DNA of 64,000 bases from the NCBI GenBank assembly GCA_030704615.1, contig CM060732.1, positions 70,847,053-70,911,052 of the forward strand, written 5' to 3'. The position numbers and the translations under genes are program-made. This DNA is from Takakia lepidozioides. Lineage: Eukaryota > Streptophyta > Takakiopsida > Takakiales > Takakiaceae. Every line of letters starts with the position of its first letter. Positions within the stretch are counted from its first letter, which is position 1. This document shows, piece by piece, positions 1-10,589 of this stretch. The notes under the pieces are model-generated. The model ran no database searches. It had not been told where the DNA came from and was given only the letters and a program-made list of their open reading frames with translations.

Positions 1-1925
1 ACCTTTCCTTTCTTGTTCAGTGAGCCCATAATTGCCTGTTGAGCTTCGTCAATCTCTCGGTCCTGTGTCTGTCTCAGAGCAGCAGACTTCTTTCTTTTCT
101 TCTTCTTCTTAACCACATTTTTGAAGAAAGATTGTTGCTCCATTTCACTTTGCTGGAGCTTCCTGTTTTCAGTTGGATTTTTGGCAAGTTCATCAGACAA
201 GTATTCAATTGTCCTCCTCTTCTCCTTGAGCAACTCTTGGAGCTTAGAAATCTCCCTTGACTTCAATTCCACCTCGCTTTCTTTGACCTGTTTGAAGATG
301 TGGATCTCAGCTCCCAGTTGCATAAGTGCAGTCTTCAACCTTTGGTTTTCCTCTTTCAGCTCCTCAATCCCTAAGGCAGGAGATTGCTCCTGAGCAGCTG
401 CTCCCTTCTCATCGACAAAGGTAAAAAGGCGCACCCCCATGAGTAGCTGCCTCTGAAGAGCTTCCCTGTCCTTGAACCATCTGTCCTTAGCTGCTTGCAG
501 ATCCTTACCTGCCAGTGCCTCGTCCTCTAGTTCCTGAATTTGAAAGTCCCTTTTTTCAACCTCCAAGGCCCTCCTTTCAAAGACACCTGCTGGGGTGTCT
601 TCAGTACTGGATCGCAGCACCTGTTCTTGCTGCTGTGATTGAGTTAGCCCATCCCATTGTTCTCCCTCTTCTTCAACTGTCTTGTCCATTACCAATCTCC
701 CACTTGCTGAAGTAGTGGTCTCTGGTGACACTCCTGGATCTCTGATGGGCTCAACTTTGTACACATTTCCTTCTCTAGTTTGTAACTGAGGTTGGCCTCT
801 TTCAGACCCTGAAGTTCCACCAAAGGTTATAACAGCATGCCCTTGTTTCTCCCTTGCTGCGAATAGTCCCAATGCCAGGTCTTGCTCCAACCTTGCTGGT
901 TGTGGCGGGGAGAATTGGTCTTCAGTCCGACCGACCACTCCACCAGGAAAAGTAATCTTGTTCTTAGGTGCATGCTGGATCTGTGATCTATCCTCATTCA
1001 CTTGCTTACGTCCAGCTTCTTTCCTGGCTTGTTGTTGTTCTTGTTGTTCTTGATAAGAGGCATGTTCTCCCTCCATTTCTACCACTGATTGAGTACCTCG
1101 GTCTTGTGATGCCTCCATTCCCCTCTTAAGTACATCATACTCTGTCCACAGTCTCACAAAAGCATCCCCCCTCGTTATGAGTCTGCTGGTAAGCTTTGAT
1201 GTTTGCACTAAAGCCCCTTTCAGATGCTCTGAGAGAGATTGGATCAAATTTTCCTGCTTGGCAGGCCCGGAGCTCCTGTAATGTTCTGTCAATACCTTGA
1301 TAGTCTTGTGGAACTTAATAAAGTCCGTCAAAATTTCGACATGCACAAGGTCTTTTCCTTGCTTCCATCTCCCTAGATCTGCCAGTATCATGTCAGAGAC
1401 TTCCTGACTCCAGTTGACAAACTCACCCTTCCTCAGCTCAACATAGGCTGCAGATGCCAGCTTCCAAGATACCATGCTTCTTGCCAAAGGTCCAAATGTT
1501 CTAATATGCATCCTCTTTACGTGCTTGTGCAGACCTCTATCAGTGCACGTTCTAAGGATGAGCCCATTGGGGCTGTGACCAGGAAAGAACCACTTTAATT
1601 CTTCCTTCGCCTCTGTAACTGTCTCTGCAGGGGTCTTTCCTGAAGATGGCAGGCCCAGTGCTTTTGCCACAGTTTGAGCGTCCACCTTGTACACCACACC
1701 TTCACAAACCATGGTCTTTGCCTTCAGATCCACACTGGTAAGATTGTCCAAGTCCACCTGTAAGACACGTAGGTCTTGAGCTACAATGCCAAGCCAGGGC
1801 TCTTCCATAGCAGAGGCCAAGTTCACACTCCCTTGCTCCAAACGTGGGTTACACCCTGCTGCTAACTCTGAATTCTGCCCGGAGGTGTTTTCTTTCATTT
1901 GCGTGATTGCTTGTGAGCTGGCCAT
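1..1925 (-). CDS. Long coiled-coil hypothetical protein (3' end outside window)
   Basis: I read an uninterrupted minus-strand frame from an ATG at 1925 to base 1, about 641 codons with no stop, so the C-terminus lies outside the window. An in-frame TAA near 2046 bounds the frame upstream. The first 330 residues or so are mixed and Trp-containing and could be globular. From about residue 250 the chain becomes rich in Gln, Glu, Lys and Arg, with a Gln-rich patch and long heptad-like stretches. The last 150 visible residues are strongly charged with a run of lysines, as in a coiled coil followed by a basic segment. I see no catalytic motif, signal peptide or membrane segment and do not recognise the family. 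A structural or cytoskeletal protein, or a gag-like protein of a mobile element, are both possible. That it is protein-coding is well supported by the length and the lack of stops; its function is unknown. Confidence 0.75.
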   Translation of the reverse strand, partial: MASSQAITQMKENTSGQNSELAAGCNPRLEQGSVNLASAMEEPWLGIVAQDLRVLQVDLDNLTSVDLKAKTMVCEGVVYKVDAQTVAKALGLPSSGKTPAETVTEAKEELKWFFPGHSPNGLILRTCTDRGLHKHVKRMHIRTFGPLARSMVSWKLASAAYVELRKGEFVNWSQEVSDMILADLGRWKQGKDLVHVEILTDFIKFHKTIKVLTEHYRSSGPAKQENLIQSLSEHLKGALVQTSKLTSRLITRGDAFVRLWTEYDVLKRGMEASQDRGTQSVVEMEGEHASYQEQQEQQQARKEAGRKQVNEDRSQIQHAPKNKITFPGGVVGRTEDQFSPPQPARLEQDLALGLFAAREKQGHAVITFGGTSGSERGQPQLQTREGNVYKVEPIRDPGVSPETTTSASGRLVMDKTVEEEGEQWDGLTQSQQQEQVLRSSTEDTPAGVFERRALEVEKRDFQIQELEDEALAGKDLQAAKDRWFKDREALQRQLLMGVRLFTFVDEKGAAAQEQSPALGIEELKEENQRLKTALMQLGAEIHIFKQVKESEVELKSREISKLQELLKEKRRTIEYLSDELAKNPTENRKLQQSEMEQQSFFKNVVKKKKKRKKSAALRQTQDREIDEAQQAIMGSLNKKGK

Positions 1926-2523
1926 CTTTCGGAATGTTGGGAGTGGTCTCGGGGACCGAGCCCTTGAAGCCCGCTGATCAATTTCACATTGAAAATCGAA
2001 CACAAACTGCACTGCAAATGTGACAACCTCACCAATGTCCCCAGCTTAGTAGGATAAAAGGAAGAACGCCGATGACAGAGTGCCACCACAGCAAAGAGAG
2101 CAGTTGATCAACCAAACAACCCAGCTGACTACTCATTCGGAACCGTGAGACGGGCACAACACTGAATGAACGAAATTGCTCCCCCTCCACACGACGCAAA
2201 ATAGAGTGTGCCCCTTTGAATTGTTCCGGAGACAGTACTATACATCTGTTTACGAGGGCCAGCATCCCAACAGCGACCACAAGCTACCCCTAAGCAAATC
2301 TCTCGCCACAATGTAACGAATCAATGTAAAGGTAAGCATTCAGGTTGAGAACGTGATCTCCTTGCAACGCCATCCAGCAGGAAAGAGCGGGACCTAATTA
2401 CAAAGAAGATTTCATTTCCTTGATCTCAATTCTATCAACTCAGCAGCAATTTGAGGTAACCAGAAGGCAGGGCTCAAGGGTTTAGGGCTGGGAGCTTGCC
2501 TCGGTTAGCAATTAATCTCGTCT
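1926..2523. other. Divergent intergenic stretch
   Basis: This is about 600 bases between the minus-strand coiled-coil gene and a small plus-strand ORF. It holds only short overlapping frames and no repeat or RNA that I recognise. By position it would contain the promoter and leader of the coiled-coil gene, but I see no convincing TATA element. Confidence 0.3.
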
Positions 2524-2799
2524 ATGTTGGTATGGAGAATCTCACTGAGAAGAAGAGAAGAAGTGGACGAAAGGGATACAATCGTCGATGACGATAGTGA
2601 CGGAGATGCCTGCGATGCACGACAACATGCTAACGAGGAACAGTCGATCCTGAAAGGAAGCCGAGGTCAGGAGCGAGGAGTGACCAAGGACAAAGCAGAC
2701 GGCCTAGAAGTGGTCAAGGCTTGCTGTGGCCTTCAAGTATCATACAATTCTAATAAGGTCTGGTATTCATATGCTTGCTTTCCCGTTGTTTCTAGCTGA
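2524..2799 (+). CDS. Small acidic/basic ORF, possible first exon
   Basis: A 91-codon frame opens with ATG and reads as a highly charged peptide: a basic start (RRRE), an acidic centre (DDDSDGD) and then Lys/Arg/Glu-rich sequence. Around 2757 there is a possible splice donor (AATAAG followed by GTCTGG), after which the composition becomes unlike protein. It could be the first exon of a gene whose other exons I cannot find in the 2.8-4.4 kb stretch, or a chance frame. No domain was recognised. Confidence 0.25.
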   Translation: MLVWRISLRRREEVDERDTIVDDDSDGDACDARQHANEEQSILKGSRGQERGVTKDKADGLEVVKACCGLQVSYNSNKVWYSYACFPVVSS

Positions 2800-4430
2800 T
2801 TTTGTGCTACTTTAAATTGAGTTAATGGTCTTTAGAGTCAAGAGATGGTTAGGTGGGGAAGATTCCGACATGGAGGAACAAAGGTATAGAGGTATGTAGC
2901 TCCGCGCTCGTTGGTTTTGAACTGTGAGCTCCATAATTTCATTGACAAAGCCCGGCAGAGTTTGCACCATTGGGCACTTCATGGTCATACCAGGGTTGGA
3001 GAGGAAGCTGAGTGTAACCGCGGATCTTGATCTCCTTCCATGAGTTCCTTCTCTTAAAATGAGAAAGAGAATGTACTCATAAGACGTTGTCTGCCGTAGG
3101 GGTGGCCCCTGTGCCCAGTTTTGGGCGGAACAAGAGGGAGCATCTACACCTTGGTCAATATCAAAGAAGTTAGATTTCTGTCCACTAGCCCAGAGGAGAG
3201 AGGTAATTGTTAACATCTATTTGTTGTCGCCATACTGTGGGATGCCCTGTTTACACCTACCAATTTTTCTCCCAGGTCGACAGTTATGGAAATCACATTG
3301 CCCATGGAAAATCTGTAACTTCCAGTGCAAGCAATTGAGCTCTCTTCAATGCACAGGACTAATTATCATGTCTGTATCAGATTTGACAGACATTGTTGGC
3401 CACAAAATGCCCCTAACACTAAGGGGCAAGAGAGATGTATTCACTGACTGGCAGGATAGTCCTCCGGGACATCAACCCTCTGGAGCAGTCGTCTACCGGG
3501 CTATGGAAACTCAGGCCAGAAACGCCATAGTTCTAGTGCACAGCAGGGGATTGAGTGCTTCAAGTGCCAGGATGGACATCATCCTAGTCTAGAATGAACA
3601 CTTGTAGCATCCAGAGGCTTTCTGGGACAATAGTGTGGAACAACCTAAGGTGTATCAAAGAAACAGGCCTGAAAATACGGGCTTATGAAGCCAAGTGACT
3701 AGGTATTTCTGATCTTTGTACCCGAATCCCTCTGACAAAGGGGCCTCTTTGGGAGTATTTCCCTGGAAGCACTAGCAGAATAGACACTGAAGGGATCATA
3801 AGCTGGCAGGTTCTAATGTTCTTTCAGTTTTTTCATGCAGGTCAAGCAATGAGCATAGAACTTGTCCGGCAGGATTTCTTCTCAGATTGTTCACAATGGT
3901 GGGACATGAGGTTTGAAAAGGTGGCTATCTTCACTTAGGACACAAAAGAGGTTGTCAGGGAGGGCTTTTGACTTATGAGTGGTGTGATGCTGTTTGGGAC
4001 TGGATTGTATCCCCGGTTGCTTAAATGAATCACGATTTGCGCTTCATTGTGAAAGAGCAGAAATTGCAGTTTTCACTACTGCTATGTATCAGTAGATTTG
4101 TGCGAAATTAGGGTGCCCATAGTATTTGATGGAGCTTTGGTGATTGGAACTTGGAGCTGGGGTTGAAGCTATAGCTGCTCAGCTGTGCCACTTGTGCTTG
4201 TCACAGAAAAGTCCAAGATCACAACACTTCAGCCATAAGCACACAGACGAGGTCCTTTGGATCAAGAGTTGGTTGAAGCTTCCATGGCTGAAAGCACAGC
4301 TACCTACCATGATAGATGGTAGAGAACAATATAGTGGTGGTTCTAATCTCAGTGTACACCCTGGAGCTCCAGGCCGAGAATACAATGGGTATTGTTTTGG
4401 TGATAATGCAATGGTTGCAACTCAAAAAGG
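2800..4430. other. No gene recognised; upstream region of PPR gene
   Basis: Only short frames occur on both strands, including a 134-codon minus-strand frame at 2812-3216 that shows no recognisable domain. The right part should include the promoter and leader of the PPR gene. Confidence 0.3.
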
Positions 4431-6842
4431 TTGGTGCAGTTCATTCCCAAAGTAGGTGACTACAGTTGTTTTGTAAACCTGTTGACTGTAGAAGAAGCCT
4501 GTCTCGTGAGGAGATTTCTCTTTAAGGCAGTCAGGAGGTTTGAGGTCTGTAAGTTTGAGTATGAGGCATGTTACTCAAGTTTTGAGTCAGGCAGGATTGC
4601 AGGGTTGAATCAGGCCCAGTTGTTTATTGGACATCAGACTGACGGCAGGGATAACACCTCCACCATGACCACTAGTTTTAAAAGAGGAGCAAGAGAGGAA
4701 GTCAACAAGACATCTTCTCGCACTTGTGGATATGTGAAGACTCTTTGTAAGGCAGCACGACTAAAAGAAGCGCTACTTATTTTGAATCAACAAGACATTC
4801 GGGCAGACTCCGGTACTTATGTATGTCTGTTGCAGGAGTGCATCAACATGAAAGGTCTAGCAGAGGGAAAGCAAGTGCATGCCCATATGATCCAAAGTGG
4901 ATTCAAACCAAATATCTCCCTACTCAACACCCTTGTCAACATGTATGCCAAGTGCGGGAGTGTGGTGGATGCACGCCAGGTGTTTGACAAAATGGCCAAA
5001 CGAGATCAATTTACATGGACTACAATGATAGCAGGGTATGCCAAACACGGGTGTGGTAGGGATGCTTTCAATATGTACATGCAAATGCAACAGGAAGGAG
5101 TGATGCCCAACAAGGTCACATTCGTTTGTATTCTGAATGCATGCGCCAGTATAGGAGACCTGGAAAAAGGTAAAGAGGTCCATGCTGACATTTTGAAAGC
5201 TGGAATTGCGTCATATACAAATTTGGAGACTGCCCTTGCTGACATGTATGCTAAATGTGGGAGCATGAAGGATGCGCGTAGAGTGTTCGACAACATGATT
5301 CAGCGAGATGTGGTCTCCTGGAATGCCATGATCGCAGGATATGCGCAGCATGGGTATGGTAGCGAGGCTCTTGAGATCTATGAGCAAATGCAAAGGCAAC
5401 AGGTGACACCCAATAGGGTCACATTCACATGCCTGCTTAGCGCTTGCGCCAGCCTAGGAGTGCTGGAGACAGGCAAGCAGGTCCATGCTGAGATCAGCAA
5501 AAGCAGAATTGCAGTAAATATTATATTGGAGAATGCCCTCGTTGACATGTATGCCAAGTGTGGGAGCATGAAAGATGCCCATCAAGTGTTCCACAATATG
5601 GCTCAACGAGATGTGGTCTCGTGGAATGCCATGATTGCCGCATATGCTGAGCGTGGGTACGGCAGGGAAGCTTTAAAAATGTATGAGCGAATGCAACTGG
5701 ACAGACTGACACCGGACAGAGTAACGTTCATTTGCATTCTCCATGCGTGTGCTAGCCTAGGAGACTTAGAAAAGGGCAAGGAGATACATGCTGACATCAT
5801 CAAAGCTCGCATTGAATCATACATAAATTTGGAGAATACTCTAGTTGATATGTATGCCAAATGCGGTAGCATGGGGGATGCACTTCAAGTGTTTGACAAT
5901 ATGGCTGAACGAGATGTGGTCTCATGGAGTACGATCATCGCAGGATATGCTCAGCATGGTTGTAATAAGGAGGCTCTTGAGATCTTTGAGACTATGCAAC
6001 AGGAAGGGGTGGTCCCCAACACCATCACATTTGTTTCCATCCTGAAAGTGTGTGCGAGCCAAGGGGCCCTGGAAAAAGGCAAGGATATCCATGCTGGCAT
6101 CATCAAAATTGGATTTCTGCCAGATGTGATTCTTGAGACTGCCCTTGCTGACATGTATGCCAAATGTGGGAGTGTAAGTGATGCCCTTCAACTGTTTCAG
6201 GATATGGCTCAACGAAATGTGGTCTCATGGAATGCCATGATCAGAGGATGTGCTCAGCATGGGTGTGGTCTGGAGGCCCTGCAACTATTTGAACAGATGC
6301 AACAGGACGGCTTGAAACCAAATGGTATCACGTTCATCGCTCTTCTCTCTACATGTAGCCACATGGGCCTACTGGATGAAGGCCATCACTACTTCAATTC
6401 CATGATTCGAGATCATGACCTCACTCCTACATTAGAGCATTTTGGCTGCATGGTGGACCTTCTTGGCCGTGCAGGGCGATTGGATGAGGCAGAGGATTTC
6501 ATTAACAGAATGCCAATCAACCCAGACGCTTCTGTGTGGAGGGCCTTGCTTGGTGCCTGCAGAATTCATGGTGATATGAAGCTAGCAGAACGAGCAGCAA
6601 AAAGCATTCTTAAGAGTGATCCGCAGGACGCCTCAGCTTATGTGCTTCTATCAAACATCTATGCTATGCCTGGCAGGTGGGATGATGAAGCAAAGGTGAG
6701 AAGAATGATGGATGGCAGGGGTGTCAGAAAGGAGGCCGGGCACAGCTGCATTGAGGTTGATAACGAGGTTTATACATTTGTTATGGAAGACAAATTGCAT
6801 CCGCAAATTGAGGAAATTGGTGCTGGACTAATGGGCGGTTAA
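4431..6842 (+). CDS. PLS-class pentatricopeptide repeat protein with E domain, DYW domain lost
   Basis: This intronless 803-codon ORF encodes a PPR protein, a sequence-specific RNA-binding solenoid that normally acts in chloroplasts or mitochondria, usually in C-to-U RNA editing. The repeats are P-L-S triplets of about 101 residues. The hallmark MYAKCGS occurs five times (near residues 165-580), each followed by VVSWNAMI-like and GKEVHA-like segments. A VDLLGRAGRL motif and an E/E+ region (ALLGACRIHGD, AYVLLSNIYA, HSCIEVDNEVYTF) follow. The frame ends where a DYW deaminase domain should begin; decayed DYW sequence lies just downstream. The first 78 residues have no counterpart in the related pseudogene at 50.2 kb, where similarity starts near a second ATG at 4665, so translation may begin there. 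I cannot judge organelle targeting with confidence. It could still bind RNA and depend on a separate DYW protein for deamination. Confidence 0.9.
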   Translation: MVQFIPKVGDYSCFVNLLTVEEACLVRRFLFKAVRRFEVCKFEYEACYSSFESGRIAGLNQAQLFIGHQTDGRDNTSTMTTSFKRGAREEVNKTSSRTCGYVKTLCKAARLKEALLILNQQDIRADSGTYVCLLQECINMKGLAEGKQVHAHMIQSGFKPNISLLNTLVNMYAKCGSVVDARQVFDKMAKRDQFTWTTMIAGYAKHGCGRDAFNMYMQMQQEGVMPNKVTFVCILNACASIGDLEKGKEVHADILKAGIASYTNLETALADMYAKCGSMKDARRVFDNMIQRDVVSWNAMIAGYAQHGYGSEALEIYEQMQRQQVTPNRVTFTCLLSACASLGVLETGKQVHAEISKSRIAVNIILENALVDMYAKCGSMKDAHQVFHNMAQRDVVSWNAMIAAYAERGYGREALKMYERMQLDRLTPDRVTFICILHACASLGDLEKGKEIHADIIKARIESYINLENTLVDMYAKCGSMGDALQVFDNMAERDVVSWSTIIAGYAQHGCNKEALEIFETMQQEGVVPNTITFVSILKVCASQGALEKGKDIHAGIIKIGFLPDVILETALADMYAKCGSVSDALQLFQDMAQRNVVSWNAMIRGCAQHGCGLEALQLFEQMQQDGLKPNGITFIALLSTCSHMGLLDEGHHYFNSMIRDHDLTPTLEHFGCMVDLLGRAGRLDEAEDFINRMPINPDASVWRALLGACRIHGDMKLAERAAKSILKSDPQDASAYVLLSNIYAMPGRWDDEAKVRRMMDGRGVRKEAGHSCIEVDNEVYTFVMEDKLHPQIEEIGAGLMGG

Positions 6843-7090
6843 AGGAGGTCAGGTATGTGTCTGGCACACGCTTTGTACGGCCCAATGTGGAGGAGCAAAA
6901 GGAGTTTTCTTTTTGCCACCATGGTGAGAAGCTGGCAATTGCATTTGGTCTGTAGCACCCCCTGGGATGCCTATCCATGTCATCGAGAACCTTTGGGTGT
7001 GTGGTGACTGCCACACCACCAAGTTCATCTCAAAAGGTTGTAGGGCGAGCAGTTGTTGCACTGGATGCCGCAGAAGAAAGCGCAGTGCTG
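6843..7090 (+). pseudogene. Decayed DYW deaminase domain of the preceding PPR gene
   Basis: Translating past the PPR stop in shifting frames gives a recognisable DYW domain. RLKEVRYV and then CHHGEKLAIAFGL (the HxE zinc and catalytic signature) read in the +1 frame up to a TAG at 6953-6955. IHVIENLWVCGDCH (the CxxCH zinc signature) reads in a further frame, and KVVGRAVV in another. The order and spacing match the family, so this is a former C-terminal domain broken by at least three frame changes and one nonsense codon. The terminal Asp-Tyr-Trp cannot be found. Confidence 0.8.
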
Positions 7091-7099
7091 AAAGTCGTG

Positions 7100-10000
7100 T
7101 TTCCTGAAAGAGACTATTTTCCCCAACTTCCGTATGTTGCCTGTTTCCCCAGTAATCACCAGAAGAACAAATCCCATCTTGAAAGTGGTGGAAATGGGCG
7201 AGCTGGGCATGGTGATGTTCACAGCTCCATTGTGGTCACACGTCATATCTGAGTTCAGCTGTCAAGTCATGGAAACCCAATGTTGCAGAATTGTTGCTTA
7301 CCAAGGAACAGTATGCATGAAGAGAGTCCCGATGTAAGGGGCTTTGATACCCCAGAAAGTGGACTATGAGGATCGACCCAACAGATTCAAGAAAGACCAC
7401 GCACTGAAAAGGTGATCTTCTCTGGACTGCCTGGGGAACATGCAGCATCTTAACACCTTTAGCTTCTAGTTGACACGCATTGGTGAGGGCCTCAAATAGT
7501 CAGTGTTATTTCCCAAGAGTGCCACATGTGAGAGTCAAGCACACAGTTTTGCAGTCGTAATCACATGAGAGGAATTCTGAATGGCACAATAATGGATAGC
7601 CAGGTTGTGGTGGCAGTTAAGGTGGCTAGGCCAGGGCAACTACCAGGATCAGAGTCTAAATCTCACCAACTGCAAGCTACTTGCCCACAATCAGCTCCCC
7701 ACTGGGGCCATGCTGACTGCACAGTCTAGGGTGGGGACTGGGGCTTTTGGAGGCAGGGCAGGGTGAACGCATCGCAGGCAGAGATTTGTGGAGAGGGCAG
7801 ACACTTGAGGCTCCTCACATTTCGGTGTCAGCCTGAGGTGGAAGATAATGAAATTCAATGCTGATGTGCAGATCCGCTGAGACAACAAAATAGCTGAAAC
7901 AAGGGTTGCATAGAGTGCCTGCAGTTCTGTCTTACCACCCCATTCTCCAAGGGAGCAATTGAATTGTTAATCTATGGTGTGGCATTCCTAGCTAGAAGCT
8001 AAGAAGAATCCCATCAAGGATTGTTAGAACAAGAGCTTAAACATGAGAATGAGCAGGACTTAAAATCCCAATGGACAACAAAACTTGACCTCAAACAGAT
8101 TCCATGCATCGTTAATCTTAGAAGCCAGATGACAAGCCAGACCTGTGAAAGGGGAGGCATTCTACCATGCACCTTTATCCTGAACAATCTTCAGGCGTTT
8201 CTCCACTTCAATAACTGCAAACTGGTGTATCTTTCATGGAAGCACACTTAACTCTTCTGTCCACCATCACTCTGGGGACACAACTGATCCTCCTTTTGAC
8301 AGAATTTGAATTGCATATAATGGTGTGGTAGATGAAAGGGTCTCCCTTGCATTCAACTGACTTTTGACAAAGAAAAGTAAGAATTCATTGCAGGGTTCTA
8401 GAAAAGAAACTGGACCTTGTCGGTCAGAAATTCAATGTTGTTTGGAAAGGGAAGCAGAAGAGCTTCAATGCAATCGAGCTGCAACATCTGTGACTGATGA
8501 AGGACAGTCACCAATTGCTTGTACCCATAACCATATGACCGAAGTAATCCAAAAGAAAAGGAAGCTAGCAGTTAAGAATCAGTGGCTTGCATCTGCTACA
8601 ATTACAACCATTCTCTTCCCGAACAAAATTTTCTGCGCAAGGCAAAACCAATCCACCTTTTCTGTCAGAAGAAGCACTCTGATGAGCATCTCCTACTGGA
8701 CTACACCGAGCTAACGATGATTAAATAAAGTATCACCCAAAACTGTGGCTCGATAAGCAACATTTCATAAACAGAGTCTTATATGTCCACTGTGCCCCCA
8801 CGTCCTCACTCAAGATGTGCAGAAAAACATGAGGCAATGATATCTCAACTTTTTAAATCATGTGGAGAATCAATTGCAAGCACATTGACAGTTGCCAAGT
8901 ACTAGCCAAAGACAACCTTTCTCTAAGACCCGAAACCTCCTTGGCAATGCCAGACAAATACAGGACTATGTTCAGTGGGTCTTGAGCCTTCCCTGAAAAT
9001 AAGAAACCTTTCTCTTGCAAATCAAGGCTGCTTCTTGAAAATCACTGCCACAGAAACGAGATTTGAAGCAAACATTGCATTGATCATAATCAGACAACAA
9101 CAGAAGTCAGACTGCTCTATTCTATCATTGACAAGTAGAACAGTTTAAGTACTTCAAACAAAGAGTTCTGCATCAGTGTCATTTGATAAGCCTTCACCTC
9201 CCTCCTTGTTCCTTCAAATGTATGATCTTCATGGGGAGAGCTATACAAATTTACAGGAAAATTCCTTAAGAGTTTCGGCTGTAGTAAGTTTGGTGAAACC
9301 ACACTCACACAAATCCTGAATGTTGGACTGACAGAACAAGAACCCTGGAAAAGATGTAACTGACATCTCGTCCAGCATCCTCTTCACCATTGCCGAAAGC
9401 ACTATTACAGTTGAGAGGGATATAGTTCACCAGGTTGGAAGATTTGCTTGGATACAGTTTATTGGCAAGAACCGTCCCGCAGGTGCTAGATGTGTGCCTG
9501 AAAGTGCCTATATGACTGTGACCTCCCTGACAAAAAAGGTTGACAACGTCTTATGAGTACATTCTATCAGAAGTTCTGTTCTGCAGTTATACACGTTGGT
9601 GGTTCAGCTAGTTTTGCAGTTGACAGATCAAAAGAATGTTGAGTCTAAATCTGACACCTCCTTGACCTCGTAATTATATATCCTTACCACTTGGAACTTA
9701 ATGTGTAAAGTTTTGTCATGGTCCATCGTTTGTTGGACAAACTTTGCCTTTGAAGGGGCAGTTCCGCATACTTATTTGTTAGTCTCCATAAGTAGTGCTA
9801 AATGTGGCAGTGCTGTATGCGCCTTCTGAAGGCTTCTGATGGTCTGTCTCTTCATTTTGGTTAGTGAGGCTCCATAAACTCAGACCAAGTGATTTCGAAG
9901 TCATAAAGGCTTCCACTTATTGTACTTACAGCAGATTAGTTCTGAAGGGCTATAGAGCACCAATGCAGAAACAACTACACGCCTGCATTGTGGCGAACCA

Positions 10001-10330
10001 TTTCTGTGAGAGCAGAAGATAGAACGACAGAGAAAGCATTTGTTGACGTGCATTGGTAGCTCAAACAGCTTGGGAGGAAAGTAGAACATGAAAGAGAGAA
10101 AAAAAAGAGGAGAGAGCTCAGATCATGGGCGAACGATTCCATACTCCCGCGGGAAGCTCAAAGAGCTAACTTACAGAGGGAAGCCAACAAAGGCAGTAGG
10201 GCCCCTGCACAAGCAGCCCGATATAAGGTTTCGTTTGATCCAGGGAATGAGAAATGGTACTTTATAACGTCATCGAAGGAAGTAATATAACGGAAGGAAG
10301 TAGCCCAAATATACCAGGCCCAAGGGTCCA
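7100..10330. other. Long stretch without a recognised gene
   Basis: About 3.2 kb with only short frames on both strands and no domain, RNA or transposon signature that I can support. A plus-strand frame of 116 codons at 8364-8714 is the longest and shows no recognisable family. Confidence 0.35.
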
Positions 10331-10357
10331 ACTTGGCTATTATTTTTCTACCGAATT

Positions 10358-10404
10358 ATCCCATATCGTTTGGCACGAAGTGGGTATGTATCCGCACATA
10401 TAAA
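10358..10404 (+). promoter_or_regulatory. Plant snRNA promoter: upstream sequence element and TATA box
   Basis: ATCCCATATCG at 10358-10368 is a near match to the plant upstream sequence element of spliceosomal snRNA genes (RTCCCACATCG). TATAAA follows at 10399-10404, 30 bases later and about 23 bases before the U1 5' end. That wide spacing between the two elements is the arrangement known for RNA polymerase II-type plant snRNA genes rather than the closer pol III spacing. Confidence 0.75.
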
Positions 10405-10426
10405 GCCGCTCGGTGCAAAGACTAAT

Positions 10427-10585
10427 ATACTTACCTGGGCGGGATCTATTGGTGATCAGCAAGGTCAATGGCCTAGGAGAATCCGCACCATTGCACTTCG
10501 GTGGGGGTGATCCTAGCGTCTCTCTACGGAGGGCACGCACGTCGTAATTTGTGGCAAAGGGGGCTCGCGTTCGCGCGGCCCCCAC
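10427..10585 (+). ncRNA. U1 snRNA: U1 spliceosomal snRNA
   Basis: The 5' end ATACTTACCTGG is the universal U1 sequence that pairs with 5' splice sites. It is followed by GATCAGCAAGG and TGGCCTAGG of stem-loops I and II and by CCATTGCACTTCGG of stem-loop II/III, as in plant U1. An Sm-like site AATTTGTGG lies near 10546. A terminal hairpin of a GGGGGC and CGCG stem closed by a TTCG loop ends near 10585. The length, about 159 nt, fits U1. With the matching promoter this looks like a real gene. The Sm site differs by one base from the usual AATTTTTGG, so a recent pseudogene cannot be fully excluded. Confidence 0.9.
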
Positions 10586-10589
10586 GACT

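Noticed and set aside
7615-7670. Possible tRNA or SINE (GAGTCTAAATCTC resembling a B box)
   Set aside because: The A-box part is weak, and no acceptor stem or tail could be found.
10340-10585. 81-codon minus-strand ORF
   Set aside because: It lies antisense to the U1 snRNA and its promoter and has no protein features.
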